Below the pieces are notes generated by a model that worked only from the letters and a program-made list of their open reading frames with translations, had not been told where the DNA came from and ran no database searches. Of a stretch of 64,000 bases of DNA, positions 1 to 10,344 are shown one piece after another. Made by a program: the position numbers and the translations under genes. Origin of the DNA: Dactylis glomerata (taxonomy: Eukaryota; Streptophyta; Magnoliopsida; Poales; Poaceae); assembly GCA_007115705.1 (NCBI GenBank), contig QXEO01000152.1, positions 1,205,496 to 1,269,495 on the forward strand, given 5' to 3'. Positions within the stretch are counted from its first letter, which is position 1. Each line of letters opens with the position of its first letter.

Positions 1-2801
1 GAGTATGGCATTATATTGACTGCCGCTCCGGTGTCAACCAACATCTTGCGGACAGGCTGCCCATTGATATAACCTCTCAGGTACAGGGCTTTCAGATGTT
101 TGTAGCCCTTCTCCCGTGGCTTTTCAAAGATAACCGGCCGTGGGCCGCAGTCAAACTGTGCCACTGGTAGTTCTTCGGTTCTTGGAGCGCAAAACTCTGA
201 CGGAAGTATGAACACCATGTTTGTGCCAGCCGACGTCTTCGCATCGGCTTTTACTGGTTTGGGGCGCCACTCTTTCTTTTTTGGACGGGCCTCTGTCTCT
301 AAGGTTTGCTGAATTTTCACGGCCAGATCAGGCCGGGCTTTCCTTAAAGTGTGGAGGTACTGCGCTTCGGCTTCCTCCAAGCTACGTAGCCGCTGAACTC
401 TACGCTTTTGGGTGTGTCTGAGTCCATCGGGACACCACCTTGGCCGGTGATATCTATCTTCTTCTTCATCCTCTGACTCCTCGAGATCTTTTGCTCGAGA
501 TGACTCCTCTTGTCTGTTCTGAGGCCGGAGAGGCCCTAGACGCTTGAACACTGAAACTGGACCTGTGTCATCCTTCTGCTGCCCACATTCCGGGCAGTTG
601 TCGACTGTAGGCAATCGGCTCATTCCCGCATCCCAACAGTACTTGAAGAAAGGACAATCCCAATGTTTATCCACGCCTTCCTTTTCCTTTGACCTTCCCC
701 TAGCGCGGTGCTCATATCCTTCATCATCTCTATCATGCCGACGGTATCTCCCATCGTATGCGTCGGTCCGACGATCTCTTTCATCATCTCTGTCGTACTG
801 CCGACGTCGGTCATACTGACGCTCATACTTGTTAAGGAGATGCGTGGAGTGTGGCTTCTGATATCGCACGCTTCTCACTTGTTCCTCGGTTATATACCGC
901 CTATCATCATAACGGGGCCGGTCGCGTGGACCGGCCTCTTCATTTTCTTTGCCCCGGGAGTGGCCGCTTTCCTCCTTATACTTGCCATGGTGGTACACAG
1001 GCCCTGCCATGTTAATATCGAACGAGAAATCTAGCTGACGCCTCGTGGAGTGGCTGTGCTCTACCATGTTGATGCCAGGAAACGGGTTTGTGTCCACTTT
1101 CATGGCGAACTGCCCAAGGATCAGACGGCCCTGTTCTATCGCCGTTTGGATCTGCCGACGTAGCTCTTTGCAATCATTGGTGGTGTGGGTGAACGAGTGA
1201 AGCCACTTGCAGTATGATCTCCCGTTCATCTCTTGCGCCGTAGGGATTTTATGGCCTTCGGGTAACTTCAGCTGCTTTTCCTTCAGCAGTAAATCGAATA
1301 TCTGCTCAGCTTTGCTTACATCGAAGTCGAACCCTTTTGCAGGCCCTTGCTGTTTCACCCATTTGCAGGACACAGGATCTGCTCCCCGAGCCCATTCAGC
1401 CACGGCTATCTCCTGGTCTTCTACAAGATCCTCTTCTTCTGTATCGACCAGGCCTATCGGACGTTTGAACTTGTCTTGGTACAACTCAGGGTGGCGCTGC
1501 TCATACATTGTCAGTTTCTGGACCATGTGCGCCAGTGAATTGTATTCTACTTGGAAAGCCAGATCCTTGATCGGTGCTGAGAGACCCAACACGGCCAGCT
1601 CGACTGCTTCTTTCTCAGTTAAACGAGCCGAATAACATCGGTTCTTGACAGTCCTGAAACGCTGAATATACTCGGCTACCGTTTCTCCCCGCTTCTGCCG
1701 CACCTGCGCCAGATCGGCAATGCCAGCCTCGGTAGCTTCTGAATGATACTGAATATGGAACTGTTCTTCCAGCTGCTTCCAGGTCCGGATTGAATCTGGT
1801 GGCAACGAGGTGTACCACCCAAAAGCTGGTCCTGTCAGAGATTGCGCAAAGAACCTTACGCGTAACTGATCCGATGCTGAAATCATGCCTAACTGTGCCA
1901 AATATCGGCTCACGTGCTCGATCGAGCTAGACCCTTCTGAACCATTAAATTTTGAGAACTCAGGGAGCCGATACTTGGGTGGAAGCGGAATCAGATCATA
2001 CTCGTTGGGGTACGGCTTGGAATAGCTGATTGTTCTCCTCTTCGGCACGAAGCCGAACTGGTCTCTCAAGATGGTACTGATTTGCTCCACCGTTTGAGCT
2101 GCAGGGGCTAAATTCTCATGACTCGTTCCGGTGGCATACTTAGCTAGCCACGCCTGTTTATCAGCGTCCATCCCGGACATCCCTGCTCCCGAAATCCCTA
2201 CTCCAGAAACACCTGCCCCAGAAATCCCTGCGGTTGCAATCTGGTTCGTGCGCGTCAGGCTGTTGCAGTCCGGCACGTATGTGCACACATATCCATGTGG
2301 GATTTCTTTAGGTGGTTCAAACAGGAATTGGTAATCGCCAGGATCACCTCCAATCTTGTAGACGACGTACGCCGGTGACCCCGGTGGCTCCGGAGTTGCA
2401 AGGGTGAATGGTAGCTGTGGCCTGGTCTGGAGCGGTCTTTCTCCCTGGTGAGTCCCTAGGGTAGGCCCCGACGGAGAGTACTGATGTTTCATGATCTCCT
2501 GAACCACGCAAACCGCGACGTGCTCGAAAGCGTTCACCAGGCTCTCAGAATGGCGGTGAAGAGAATGAGCCACCATGTAATTGACTTCCTGTCGCAGAGC
2601 TCTGGTGCGATCCTCTGAAGGAACAGACAGATCCACCTCATCGAGAGCGCCTTCGGGTGAGAACCCTTTCCACCTGATGCCATGCTTACGGGTCCTCTCA
2701 AAAGAGCCGATGAGATCGGCTTCGAAGAGAGCTTTGATATCATCATACCTCTTCTTGTGCTCATCAGGCAGATCGTCGTACGTGATTGGTCTGTCCCCCA
2801 T
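1..2801 (-). CDS. Gypsy G1 gag-protease polyprotein, 5' part (runs off the left edge)
   Basis: An open frame starts at an ATG at 2801 and runs on the minus strand to the window edge without a stop (over 930 codons). It begins MGDRPITYDDLPDEH. A retrotransposon gag domain lies near residues 280-400, with a W-x-x-L-x-x-Q-F motif and a QKRGETVAEYIQRF segment. An Arg/Asp-rich stretch follows, then Cys pairs around residues 720-735 (CPFFKYC, CPECGQQ). At the left edge an aspartic protease motif LVDTGAAVNIMPY appears. The product would form the virus-like particle and process it; reverse transcriptase and integrase, if present, lie left of the window. The frame is intact, unlike the other gags here, so G1 is probably a fairly recent insertion. 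It starts about 35 bp after the primer-binding site. Confidence 0.85.
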   Translation of the reverse strand, partial: MGDRPITYDDLPDEHKKRYDDIKALFEADLIGSFERTRKHGIRWKGFSPEGALDEVDLSVPSEDRTRALRQEVNYMVAHSLHRHSESLVNAFEHVAVCVVQEIMKHQYSPSGPTLGTHQGERPLQTRPQLPFTLATPEPPGSPAYVVYKIGGDPGDYQFLFEPPKEIPHGYVCTYVPDCNSLTRTNQIATAGISGAGVSGVGISGAGMSGMDADKQAWLAKYATGTSHENLAPAAQTVEQISTILRDQFGFVPKRRTISYSKPYPNEYDLIPLPPKYRLPEFSKFNGSEGSSSIEHVSRYLAQLGMISASDQLRVRFFAQSLTGPAFGWYTSLPPDSIRTWKQLEEQFHIQYHSEATEAGIADLAQVRQKRGETVAEYIQRFRTVKNRCYSARLTEKEAVELAVLGLSAPIKDLAFQVEYNSLAHMVQKLTMYEQRHPELYQDKFKRPIGLVDTEEEDLVEDQEIAVAEWARGADPVSCKWVKQQGPAKGFDFDVSKAEQIFDLLLKEKQLKLPEGHKIPTAQEMNGRSYCKWLHSFTHTTNDCKELRRQIQTAIEQGRLILGQFAMKVDTNPFPGINMVEHSHSTRRQLDFSFDINMAGPVYHHGKYKEESGHSRGKENEEAGPRDRPRYDDRRYITEEQVRSVRYQKPHSTHLLNKYERQYDRRRQYDRDDERDRRTDAYDGRYRRHDRDDEGYEHRARGRSKEKEGVDKHWDCPFFKYCWDAGMSRLPTVDNCPECGQQKDDTGPVSVFKRLGPLRPQNRQEESSRAKDLEESEDEEEDRYHRPRWCPDGLRHTQKRRVQRLRSLEEAEAQYLHTLRKARPDLAVKIQQTLETEARPKKKEWRPKPVKADAKTSAGTNMVFILPSEFCAPRTEELPVAQFDCGPRPVIFEKPREKGYKHLKALYLRGYINGQPVRKMLVDTGAAVNIMPY

Positions 2802-2836
2802 CGCAGCGTCAGATGTTGATGCAGATGTTGTTGAGT

Positions 2837-2854
2837 GTCCCACCGGGCGTGCCA
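2837..2854 (-). other. Primer-binding site of Gypsy G1
   Basis: The minus-strand sequence TGGCACGCCCGGTGGGAC starts with TGG and lies five bases inside the LTR end, as expected for pairing with a tRNA 3' CCA end. I could not name the tRNA with confidence. Confidence 0.6.
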
Positions 2855-2859
2855 GAATG

Positions 2860-3991
2860 TGTTGCCTGTCAAAACCCACCGGCGAGCAGCGACGAGCAAC
2901 ACGAAGAGCCGGGAGGCTCCCAGAACTGCTGGTGGGCCCTGGTCCCTCGGGCAACGGCCCGCAAAACTCCGGCACACGTCCTGGCTGATGCAAGGGCGTG
3001 CCACCTGACCTATACGTGATCAGGAAGGTGATGGATTGCTTCGATTAGTTTCCTGCATGGCAGACACGTAAACATTAAATACGAGCCTCGATCGGCTCTC
3101 AGGTTTCCCTGTGAATCGGCTCATGTAGCCGATTGTCCCATGGATCTGCATTGGATCTACGATAACATGGGGTTTTGCTTTATCAATACAAGTCAAATCG
3201 ATCTACGACAGTTTAACGCTTTCACCACATAATTGGAACATCCCACACGTAATTGAGCCTGGTAGATACGAAAGATAACAGAAAACTAACCCTAGAGGAG
3301 GCCAAAAAACCAACGTAGAGTCAATTCCCGGAACAACTCCTCTCGAATTGGCAAACCATATCCTTACGTACTACTGGATCGTTCAACCCGTTTGTGAGGC
3401 CTAACCAAGCGGATATCAAACTAATCCTTGGAGAACAAGGAACAACTATGACAGATTGAATCGACTGAATAAAGATCAAGCAAGATGCTGCCCTTACACC
3501 CAAAATAGGTGCAAAGGCAGCGAGATCTCTAGGGGCAGCATGACTAAGCAAACATAACCAAAAGCACCGATGCTAGCCCAAACAGATCTATGATAACAGT
3601 ATTACTCGCCATCAACAAGGCTTCAGTACGAGCAACACCAAATAACACATAAGCAGATGCTGCCTAGATCGCGAGATGCGATCTAGGCAGCACGACGCTT
3701 ACCTGAAAGAAACCCTCGAAACAAGGGGTGGCGATGCGCCGAGATTGTGTTTGTTGTGAACGTGATCGTCCTCCTTTCTCAATAACCCTAGGTACACATT
3801 TATAGTCCGGAGACTTTCTATCTTTGGAATAAACCTAACAACTCTATCTCTTGTTTAAACCGAAACGTAATCTATCATAATATACAGATACACGGGCAAT
3901 TAGCCCAAATCCACGCGCAAGGCCGATCCAGCCTCCAAGCCCATCTTGATTACGGCCCATCTCCTCATTTGGCCAAAATGTGGCGATAACA
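2860..3991 (-). repeat. 5' LTR of Gypsy G1
   Basis: Read on the minus strand, the LTR starts TGTTATCGCC and ends GGCAACA, giving a TG...CA repeat of about 1,130 bp with matching TGTT/AACA ends. A TATAAA box on the minus strand (3799-3804) is a plausible promoter for the element. The short ORFs here are not gene-like. The right end abuts AGGAC (3992-3996), the likely target-site duplication; the partner copy would lie left of the window. Confidence 0.75.
3799..3804 (-). promoter_or_regulatory. TATA box in the G1 LTR
   Basis: TATAAA on the minus strand lies inside the LTR, upstream of the primer-binding site, where the U3/R boundary is expected. Confidence 0.45.
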
Positions 3992-3996
3992 AGGAC

Positions 3997-4884
3997 CCAT
4001 AGATGTTTCTATCTTATTAATAGAGAGGAGGAATCCTCCAAAGTTTCTTTTGTTGTTTCTATCAGTAAACCAGATTATGTGGAGAAGATGCCTTTCCCTC
4101 CTAAAGGATAAGTGGAGAAGATGCCCTTCAAGTCTCTCCCTCCTAAAGGAGAGAGTAAGAAGAGTATGAAGAAGAAGAAGAAGAGGAGCAAAAGGCGAGA
4201 GGACATGGTACCTTCCCCTAAGCGTTATGATCCTGCTATAGATTATGATAATTCTGATTGGAATAATGTTCCTATGCCTGTTACCAATGTTAGTGATCAT
4301 GATTGGGAAAAACACTCTACTTTTGATATTGAAAATCTTTTTGGTACCAATTCTAAGGTTAATAATTGTTGTACCATTAGTACTATCCATGTTCCTTCTT
4401 ATGATGATATGTTTGATGAATATGCTTTGAGAAATAGATGTTCTCTAGCTTGTGACGATACTAAACCTCTAGTTTATGATGGTTATGATGATGAGTATAA
4501 TATTTTTTCAGTTCACCTACTTTTGAGGAGAAAATTAGTTATGATTACAATATGCCTCCTGTTTTTGATGATTATGGTGATGAGAATAATTATTTTTTTG
4601 AATCTGCTCCTACTACTATTGTTCATGTGGGCAGTATTAATTCTTTTATGCATGTGGCTCATGATAGGGATGCTTTATGTGATAGTTATATTGTTAGTTC
4701 TATTCATGATGCTACTGAAAGTTATTATGAGAGAGAGAAACATGGTTTTATGGATCTCAACAATATTGAGTTTCCCCTCTTTATGTTGCAATTCTTGAAG
4801 TTATACTTGTTTTGCCTTCCTATGCTTTTTGCTTTGCGCTTTCATGATTTGTCTCTTTACAAGATTATTTTTCATAGGAAGTAG
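3997..4884 (+). pseudogene. Gypsy G2 gag, C-terminal remnant
   Basis: This is the C-terminal third of the Gag seen in G8: a Lys/Arg-rich tract near 4152-4200, then an Asp/Tyr-rich acidic region. The frame is broken three times. G1 cut off the 5' part, a TAA lies at 4109-4111 where G7 and G8 keep a sense codon, and a run of six T (near 4503-4508; four in G7 and G8) shifts the frame before the last quarter. The tail, read in the shifted frame, ends at 4884. No reverse transcriptase follows in this element. Confidence 0.8.
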
Positions 4885-7635
4885 TTCAGCTTTAAATGTC
4901 TTTCACATCTGCTTTTTGATGCTCTCTATTGCTTCAAATTCTTATATGGCGCCTTTGCTTTAAGCTCTTATATGGCGCCCACATGAGCATTTTTGCAAAT
5001 TACTGCGCCTAGCTCAAAGGCGTTAAAGAAAAGCACTCTTGGGAGATAACTCAATATTTTATTTCCAGTATTTTTTCTTTTATTTGAGTCTTGGAAGTTA
5101 TTACTACTGTAATAACCGCTCCTTATCCTTTTTATTTCGTTGTTGTGCCAAGAGAAGCCTCTAATTTGAGTGAGGTAAGATTTGGGGATGTTGCTGTCCT
5201 GAAACAGTTTTCGGTGCTGCACCGTAAAAATTCGTGAAAATTCTCTGTATATCTTTTGGACCTGCGATTTCTTGTTCATATGCCCCAGGTTATATCCAAA
5301 CTTTCATTAGTTGAACACTTTTTGATTTGAGCAACATAAAACCCTCTAAAAATTCGACCTTTGTCAGCTGTTCTGTTTTGACAGATTTCTGTCAATATTT
5401 GTGTTTGCCGCTCGATCGCTTTCTTTTTGAGTTCTTTTGATCACGGAACTTTTGGGGAAGTTGCTACAGTAGTATATACTTTATATGTGGTGGTTTTGAG
5501 TTGAAATCTGAAGCAAAAAGGGTTGATTCATTACTATGCTTACACTAATGTTGCTAATAGAATTGTGTTTAGTTTTGTATGAAGGAAGTTTTCAAGTGTA
5601 GGGATTGGAGAATAATGAGATGAGATGAATAATGGACAAAAGCTCAAGCTTGGGGATGCCATGTCACCCCAAGAAATATCCAAGAAGTACAAGCATCAAA
5701 GCTTGGGGATGCCCCCGAGGCACCCCCTTCTTCATCGGCAAAAATCAGGTCACCTTTCAAAACACTATATTTTTATTGCTTCATGCACTATGCATTTTTC
5801 TTGGAGCGTCTTTACTTTTGCTTTCAGTTTTCTTTTGTTTTGTTTGCTGCAATAAATGGTTGTATCACATCATGTTCTTTTTGGAGGAGATGAACTCCGT
5901 TTTTTATTGCCAAGAACACTCTAGTTTTCACTCTTTTCGTTCAACGAGTGTTCTCTTTTTCTGCTACTGCGTTTAGCTTTTGTTTTTTGCCTTGATTTTT
6001 GTTCAGATCTTGCTTTATCTTTGCATCAAGGTGTATTTGGACCTCTGGTCCATGTTGGTTTTCCTCAAAAGAGTTGTTTATAAAAAGTTTGAATAGTGTT
6101 GGAAAGGAGAAAAAGCTTTATGCAAAAAAGTGGTACAAGAAGGAGCTTGTGTAGACTGCGGCTTAGGCTTTTGCATGTCGTGCTTGATGTCTTTTTGATA
6201 GTATGCTTAGTGCTTTTGCTGTAGCATGACTTGTCTCAAATGACTGAGATTGCTTAATGAGCCTTTGAAAAAATCATGCATTGTTTTTATTATTTGGAAG
6301 CATTAATTTGGTTTTCTCCTTTGATGCTTTATTTGGGTTGACTTGGCACATGCTTACACATGTTGACTACAAAATAAGTCGCCTATAGCCTCTATGATCA
6401 TTTGGTTTTTGATTTGTGATACCACTTTATGCTTCTTTCAATGATGTTTTGTCGCTATGCATGATTATGGCCGTTATTGCTCTCTTAGTTGGTCGCTCCC
6501 AGTCTTTTGCTAGCCCTCATTTTGTACTGAGTATGAGCTCTACTCGTGCATCCAACTCCCAAAAACTAAGTTTGCCATTGTGTCCACTATAAATTCCTAT
6601 GCATGGTATTTCAAAGCCATCCCAAGTAAATTTTCATGTGCTACCTTTCAAAACTTTCAAATACTTCTCATTTTGTGCCACTGTTTTTAGCTCATGTGGA
6701 CGTAGTGGTCGGAATTGCTATCTTCCATATTAAATTGAGTACCCTTCGACTAGGCAGCTTCATCTGCTTATCATTAATTTTGCAAGGGAGCCGGTCAGAC
6801 CATTGTAATCTAATTTTAAAAAGAAAGAAAAAGAGCACTCCTCCATGGTATGTGAAAGTTGGTGGGCACCCAATGGAATCGGTTAGCCATGGTTTGAGAA
6901 AGGAAAAAAAAGGCGGGGAGGAGTGCCAAAACTTTATAAAAGAGCACCAATGTGCCAAATTTTCAAAGAACTCGGAACCACTCTCACTTGTTTATTATGG
7001 AAGATAGCAAGTCCCCATTGCCAGTCGTTGAAAAAAGCAACCACCTCTCAAAACCCAATTTTTATCTCTCTGTTTTACAAATGAAAAGCTCTAGCACATG
7101 TTTAATCACTGCTTCCCTCTGTGAAGGGCCTTTCTTTTACTTTTATGTTGAGTCTCCATCTTCTATCTTTATGCACCGTCTAAGAGAGCATAGTTGTCAT
7201 TCTGAGTATAATGTGCATAGTCCCAAAGTTTATTATTGATTGATTCATGATTATGGTTTTGCTTATTCTCAAATTACTTGTATCTAGTCACCGTCTTAAA
7301 CTTGAAGGTGTCCTATGCATTTATGTTTTACTACTCCATGAGGGACAAGCTGAAAACCATTTGCTATGTTTTCCTTATGATTTGAACACACGTTTGACTT
7401 TCATTGTTTCATTTTCATGATGTTTTGTTTGTGTTCTTTTTCATGTTATAACATGGTTGCTAAGTTTCTTCTATCAAGATTATATCTTTCATGCCCATGT
7501 TTTAAGTTCTTTGATCCCAGCGCACAACGCTTACATATATGATCAAGATTGTGTAGGTGCATGTCACCTCAAAAATTATTTCTTTTGTTATCACTTACCT
7601 ACTCGAGGACGAGCAGTAGTTAAGCTTGGGGATGC
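4885..7635 (+). other. Long 3' noncoding region of Gypsy G2
   Basis: About 2.75 kb lies between gag and the 3' LTR. It has no ORF with a recognisable domain; protease, reverse transcriptase, RNase H and integrase are absent. The region is AT-rich and matches G7 (40751-43882, reversed), G8 (59640-62413) and G5 (26251-28842) along its length. It therefore looks like a conserved noncoding module, not debris. Confidence 0.75.
5646..5713 (+). repeat. Paired AAGCTTGGGGATGCC motifs in G2
   Basis: The 15-nt motif occurs at 5646-5660 and 5699-5713. A third copy (last base T instead of C) ends at the 3' LTR border, 7622-7636. The same layout is present in G5, G7 and G8. Confidence 0.85.
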
Positions 7636-9069
7636 TGATACGTCTCAAACGTATCTATAATTTTTGATGCTTCATGCTTGTTTTTACACCATTTGCCTTG
7701 TGTTTCGTTACACTTCGTGGCGTTTTTATGCGATTTCCGGAACTAACCTACTAACAAGATGCCACAGTGCCAGTTCTCTATTTTCTGCTATTTTGTGTTT
7801 CAGAAAAGCTACACAGGAAATATTCTTGGAATCAGACGAAACAAGTTCTAGAAGTCTTATTTTTCCTGGAAGAGGACCGAAGACCGAACGAGAGCCGGAG
7901 GGGGGCCAGAGGCTGCCCACACCATAAGGGGGCGCGGCTCTGCCCCTGGCCGCGCCCACCTATGGTGAGGCCCCCCTGGTCGCCTCCTGACGACGCCCCT
8001 TCGCCTATAAGAAGCCTCGAGACGGAAAACACTAAAACAATCGGCAATTTTCTAGAAAGAGTTCCGCAGCTCCGCCGCCGCCGCCGATAAATTTCGGGGG
8101 ACAGAAGTCTCTGTTCTGGCACCGTGCCGGGACGGGAAAGTGCCCCCGGAGCCATCTCCATCGGTCTCCATCGCCGTCTCCGCCGTCTCCATCGACCTCA
8201 CCGCCATCTCCATCAACCTTGTTGTCTCCTATGATGAGGAGGGAGTAGTTCTCCCCCGGGGCTGAGGGCTCTACCGGTACCTATGTGGTTCACCTCTCTC
8301 TCCCATGATGTGATCTTTATGTGATCGTGAGCTTTGTATCTAGTTGAATTGGTAGATGTTATTATTCAGATATTATGCTACTCCTATGCTTTATTATTGT
8401 ACTCTCCGGAGATACCTTGTATCATGGTGTAAAGGTGACTAGTGTGTGCATCATGTGTATCTTTTTGGTTAATGTCTCTATGAAATGTTGATGTTTGTTG
8501 GAACCATCTAGTGCGTTCACGGTGACAGTGTGGGACAATCTAGTTTGGGTACATACGGACTTTGAGGAGTGCTTCGTAGCCCTACGCATGATTACTGTAT
8601 GTTTTCCATTGGAGAATTGTTTTGAGTTGCATATTGATGATAGTATCTATTGGTTCAATTATGTTATATTTGTTGGGAGTGTGTCCACTAGTGAAAGTAT
8701 GATCCCTAGGCCTTGTTTCCAAGCATTGCACACCGTTTACTTCCTGTTTTGTTACATATTTGCTCGCAGCGATATTTATTTCAGATTACATTTGCTACTT
8801 ATAATCATCACTACCACTTGTATTTCACTATCTCTTCGCCGAACTAGTGCACCTATACATCTGACAAGTGTATTGGGTGTGTTGGGGACACAAGAGACTT
8901 CCTGTATCGTAATTGCAGGATTGCTTGAGAGGGATAGCTTTGACCTCTTCCTCCCTGAGTTCGATAAACCTTGGGTGATCCACTTAAGGGAAACTTGCTG
9001 CTGCTCTACAAACCTCTGCATTTGGAGGCCCAACACTGTCTACAAGAACAGACACGTGCGTAGACATCA
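7636..9069 (+). repeat. 3' LTR of Gypsy G2
   Basis: It starts TGATACGTCTCAAACG and ends GTAGACATCA, so the ends are TGAT/ATCA. It matches the G7 and G8 LTRs. A TATAAG promoter-like motif sits in CGCCTATAAGAAGC near 8005. The 233-codon ORF at 8495-9196 and the other ORFs here recur in every LTR of the family, lack domains and are not counted as genes. G2 ends at 9069, inside the LTR of G3. Confidence 0.85.
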
Positions 9070-9953
9070 AGCACCACAACAAATAAATATCAAACCATTA
9101 AATATTACTCAACATAATTCCACTACTAACATCTTGACTTCTCCCATGTCCTCAAGAACTAAACGAACTACTCACAAGACATCATATGGATCATGATCAG
9201 AGGTGAAATAATGGTAAATAACAATCTGAACATAAACCTTAATTCAACGGTTCCACTCAATAGCATTAACCACAAGAGTAATCAACACCGGGAAAGTTTC
9301 CCTTAAGAATTTAACAAGATTCAACTCAAGATGTTATAGCGGGATGGCGTGGTGATGGTGGAGATGAAGGTGCTGGTGATGAGGATGATGGTGATGATGA
9401 TCCCGATGAAGTCCGGTGCAATGGCGATGACGATGGCGACGATCTCCCCTCTCCGGGAAGGAATTTCCCCGGTAGATTCCTGCCTGCCGGAGAGCTTTTC
9501 TCTCTCTGGTGTTTTCCGCCCCGCAGAGGCGGCGGTGTCTATCTCTGAGCCCTCCCTTCACTTAGGTTTTCACGGACAACGATATACGCCAAGGGGCGAT
9601 GGCAGTAGTGGGCCAGGGTGGCCTCACAACAGGTCGGCGCGGCCAGGGGTAGGCCCGCGCCCCCTGTGTGTGAGCCTGCCCTGTGGCTCCTCTCGCCTCC
9701 TCCTTCTGGCTTCTTCAGTCTTCTGGCAAAGTATATTTTTCTGGTATTTTTCTGGAATTTCCTGATCTTCCAAAACATCGTGTCTTGACGGTCCTTTTTC
9801 CAGCAGAATCCTGACTCTGGCAGCAATTCCTCCAATGATCATCAAACATGTAAAAACAGAGGAAACAACATAAGTATCATCTCTAAATGTGAAATATATC
9901 AATAAATAATAGTAAGTTATGATACAAAATAGTGATGCAAAATGGACGTATCA
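9070..9953 (-). repeat. LTR fragment of Gypsy G3
   Basis: On the minus strand this begins TGATACGTCCATTTTGCATC at 9953, a start I know from common Triticeae Gypsy LTRs. It is cut at 9070 by the insertion of G2; the rest of G3 lies left of the window. It contains a G-rich imperfect GATGGTGATG-type tract at 9350-9440, which produces spurious Met/His-rich ORFs. Confidence 0.7.
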
Positions 9954-10343
9954 CTCATCCGAGTCATCCACGATACCGAGGCACCGACCCAACCCGAGGG
10001 AAGGGTCACTGACAAGGGTATAGATAATAGAGCCCGTCAGTTGAGTACCCCTGAGACCCGTTAAGCTAGACCCAATTGTAATATTAGTCGAAATACGAGT
10101 TCATGTCGTATATCGATATTGTAATCTGTATCGGATCCCACCCGATCCTTGAGACCTGGCCACCTATATAAAGGGGCCAGGAGGGGACGGTGTGGGACAG
10201 ATTGAAAGCAAGCCAGGTTCTACACCCACGTTTACTTTCATAGCCACCTTGTTTGACTGAGTTTACCTTCGAGTTCATCCGACGCCCTGTCTCCCCGATC
10301 CTAAGTCCTTCATCTAGGACATTTGTCAAGTTAACCCTCGTCA
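9954..10343 (+). repeat. 5' LTR of Gypsy G4, distal part
   Basis: The sequence ends in TCA two bases before a primer-binding site and contains a TATATAAA box at 10166-10173. The upstream part of this LTR was cut by G3, which inserted at 9953/9954. Confidence 0.7.
10166..10173 (+). promoter_or_regulatory. TATA box in the G4 LTR
   Basis: TATATAAA about 180 bp before the primer-binding site is positioned as an LTR promoter. Confidence 0.5.
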
Positions 10344-10344
10344 A

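Larger units (their letters stand above)
3992..9069 (+). mobile_element. Gypsy G2, 3' portion (gag C-terminus, 3' noncoding region, 3' LTR)
   Basis: From 3997 the sequence aligns by eye with the gag C-terminal part of G8 (from about 58875), continues through the same noncoding region and ends in an LTR of the same family. Its 5' part was separated by the insertion of G1 and lies left of the window. Three copies of this family occur in the window: G2, G7 and G8. Confidence 0.85.

Noticed and set aside
4885..7635. Possible protein genes in the retroelement 3' regions (about 60-125 codons, e.g. 6636-7007)
   Set aside because: Frames are not conserved among the four module copies and carry no domains; the conservation is of noncoding sequence.
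8495..9196. 233-codon ORF in the G2 LTR, with relatives at 39359-40009, 46185-47063 and 56782-57363
   Set aside because: It lies inside LTRs, recurs with each LTR copy, differs in length by indels and has no domain.
9334..9561. His-rich 75-codon ORF
   Set aside because: Produced by an imperfect GATGGTGATG repeat in the G3 LTR.
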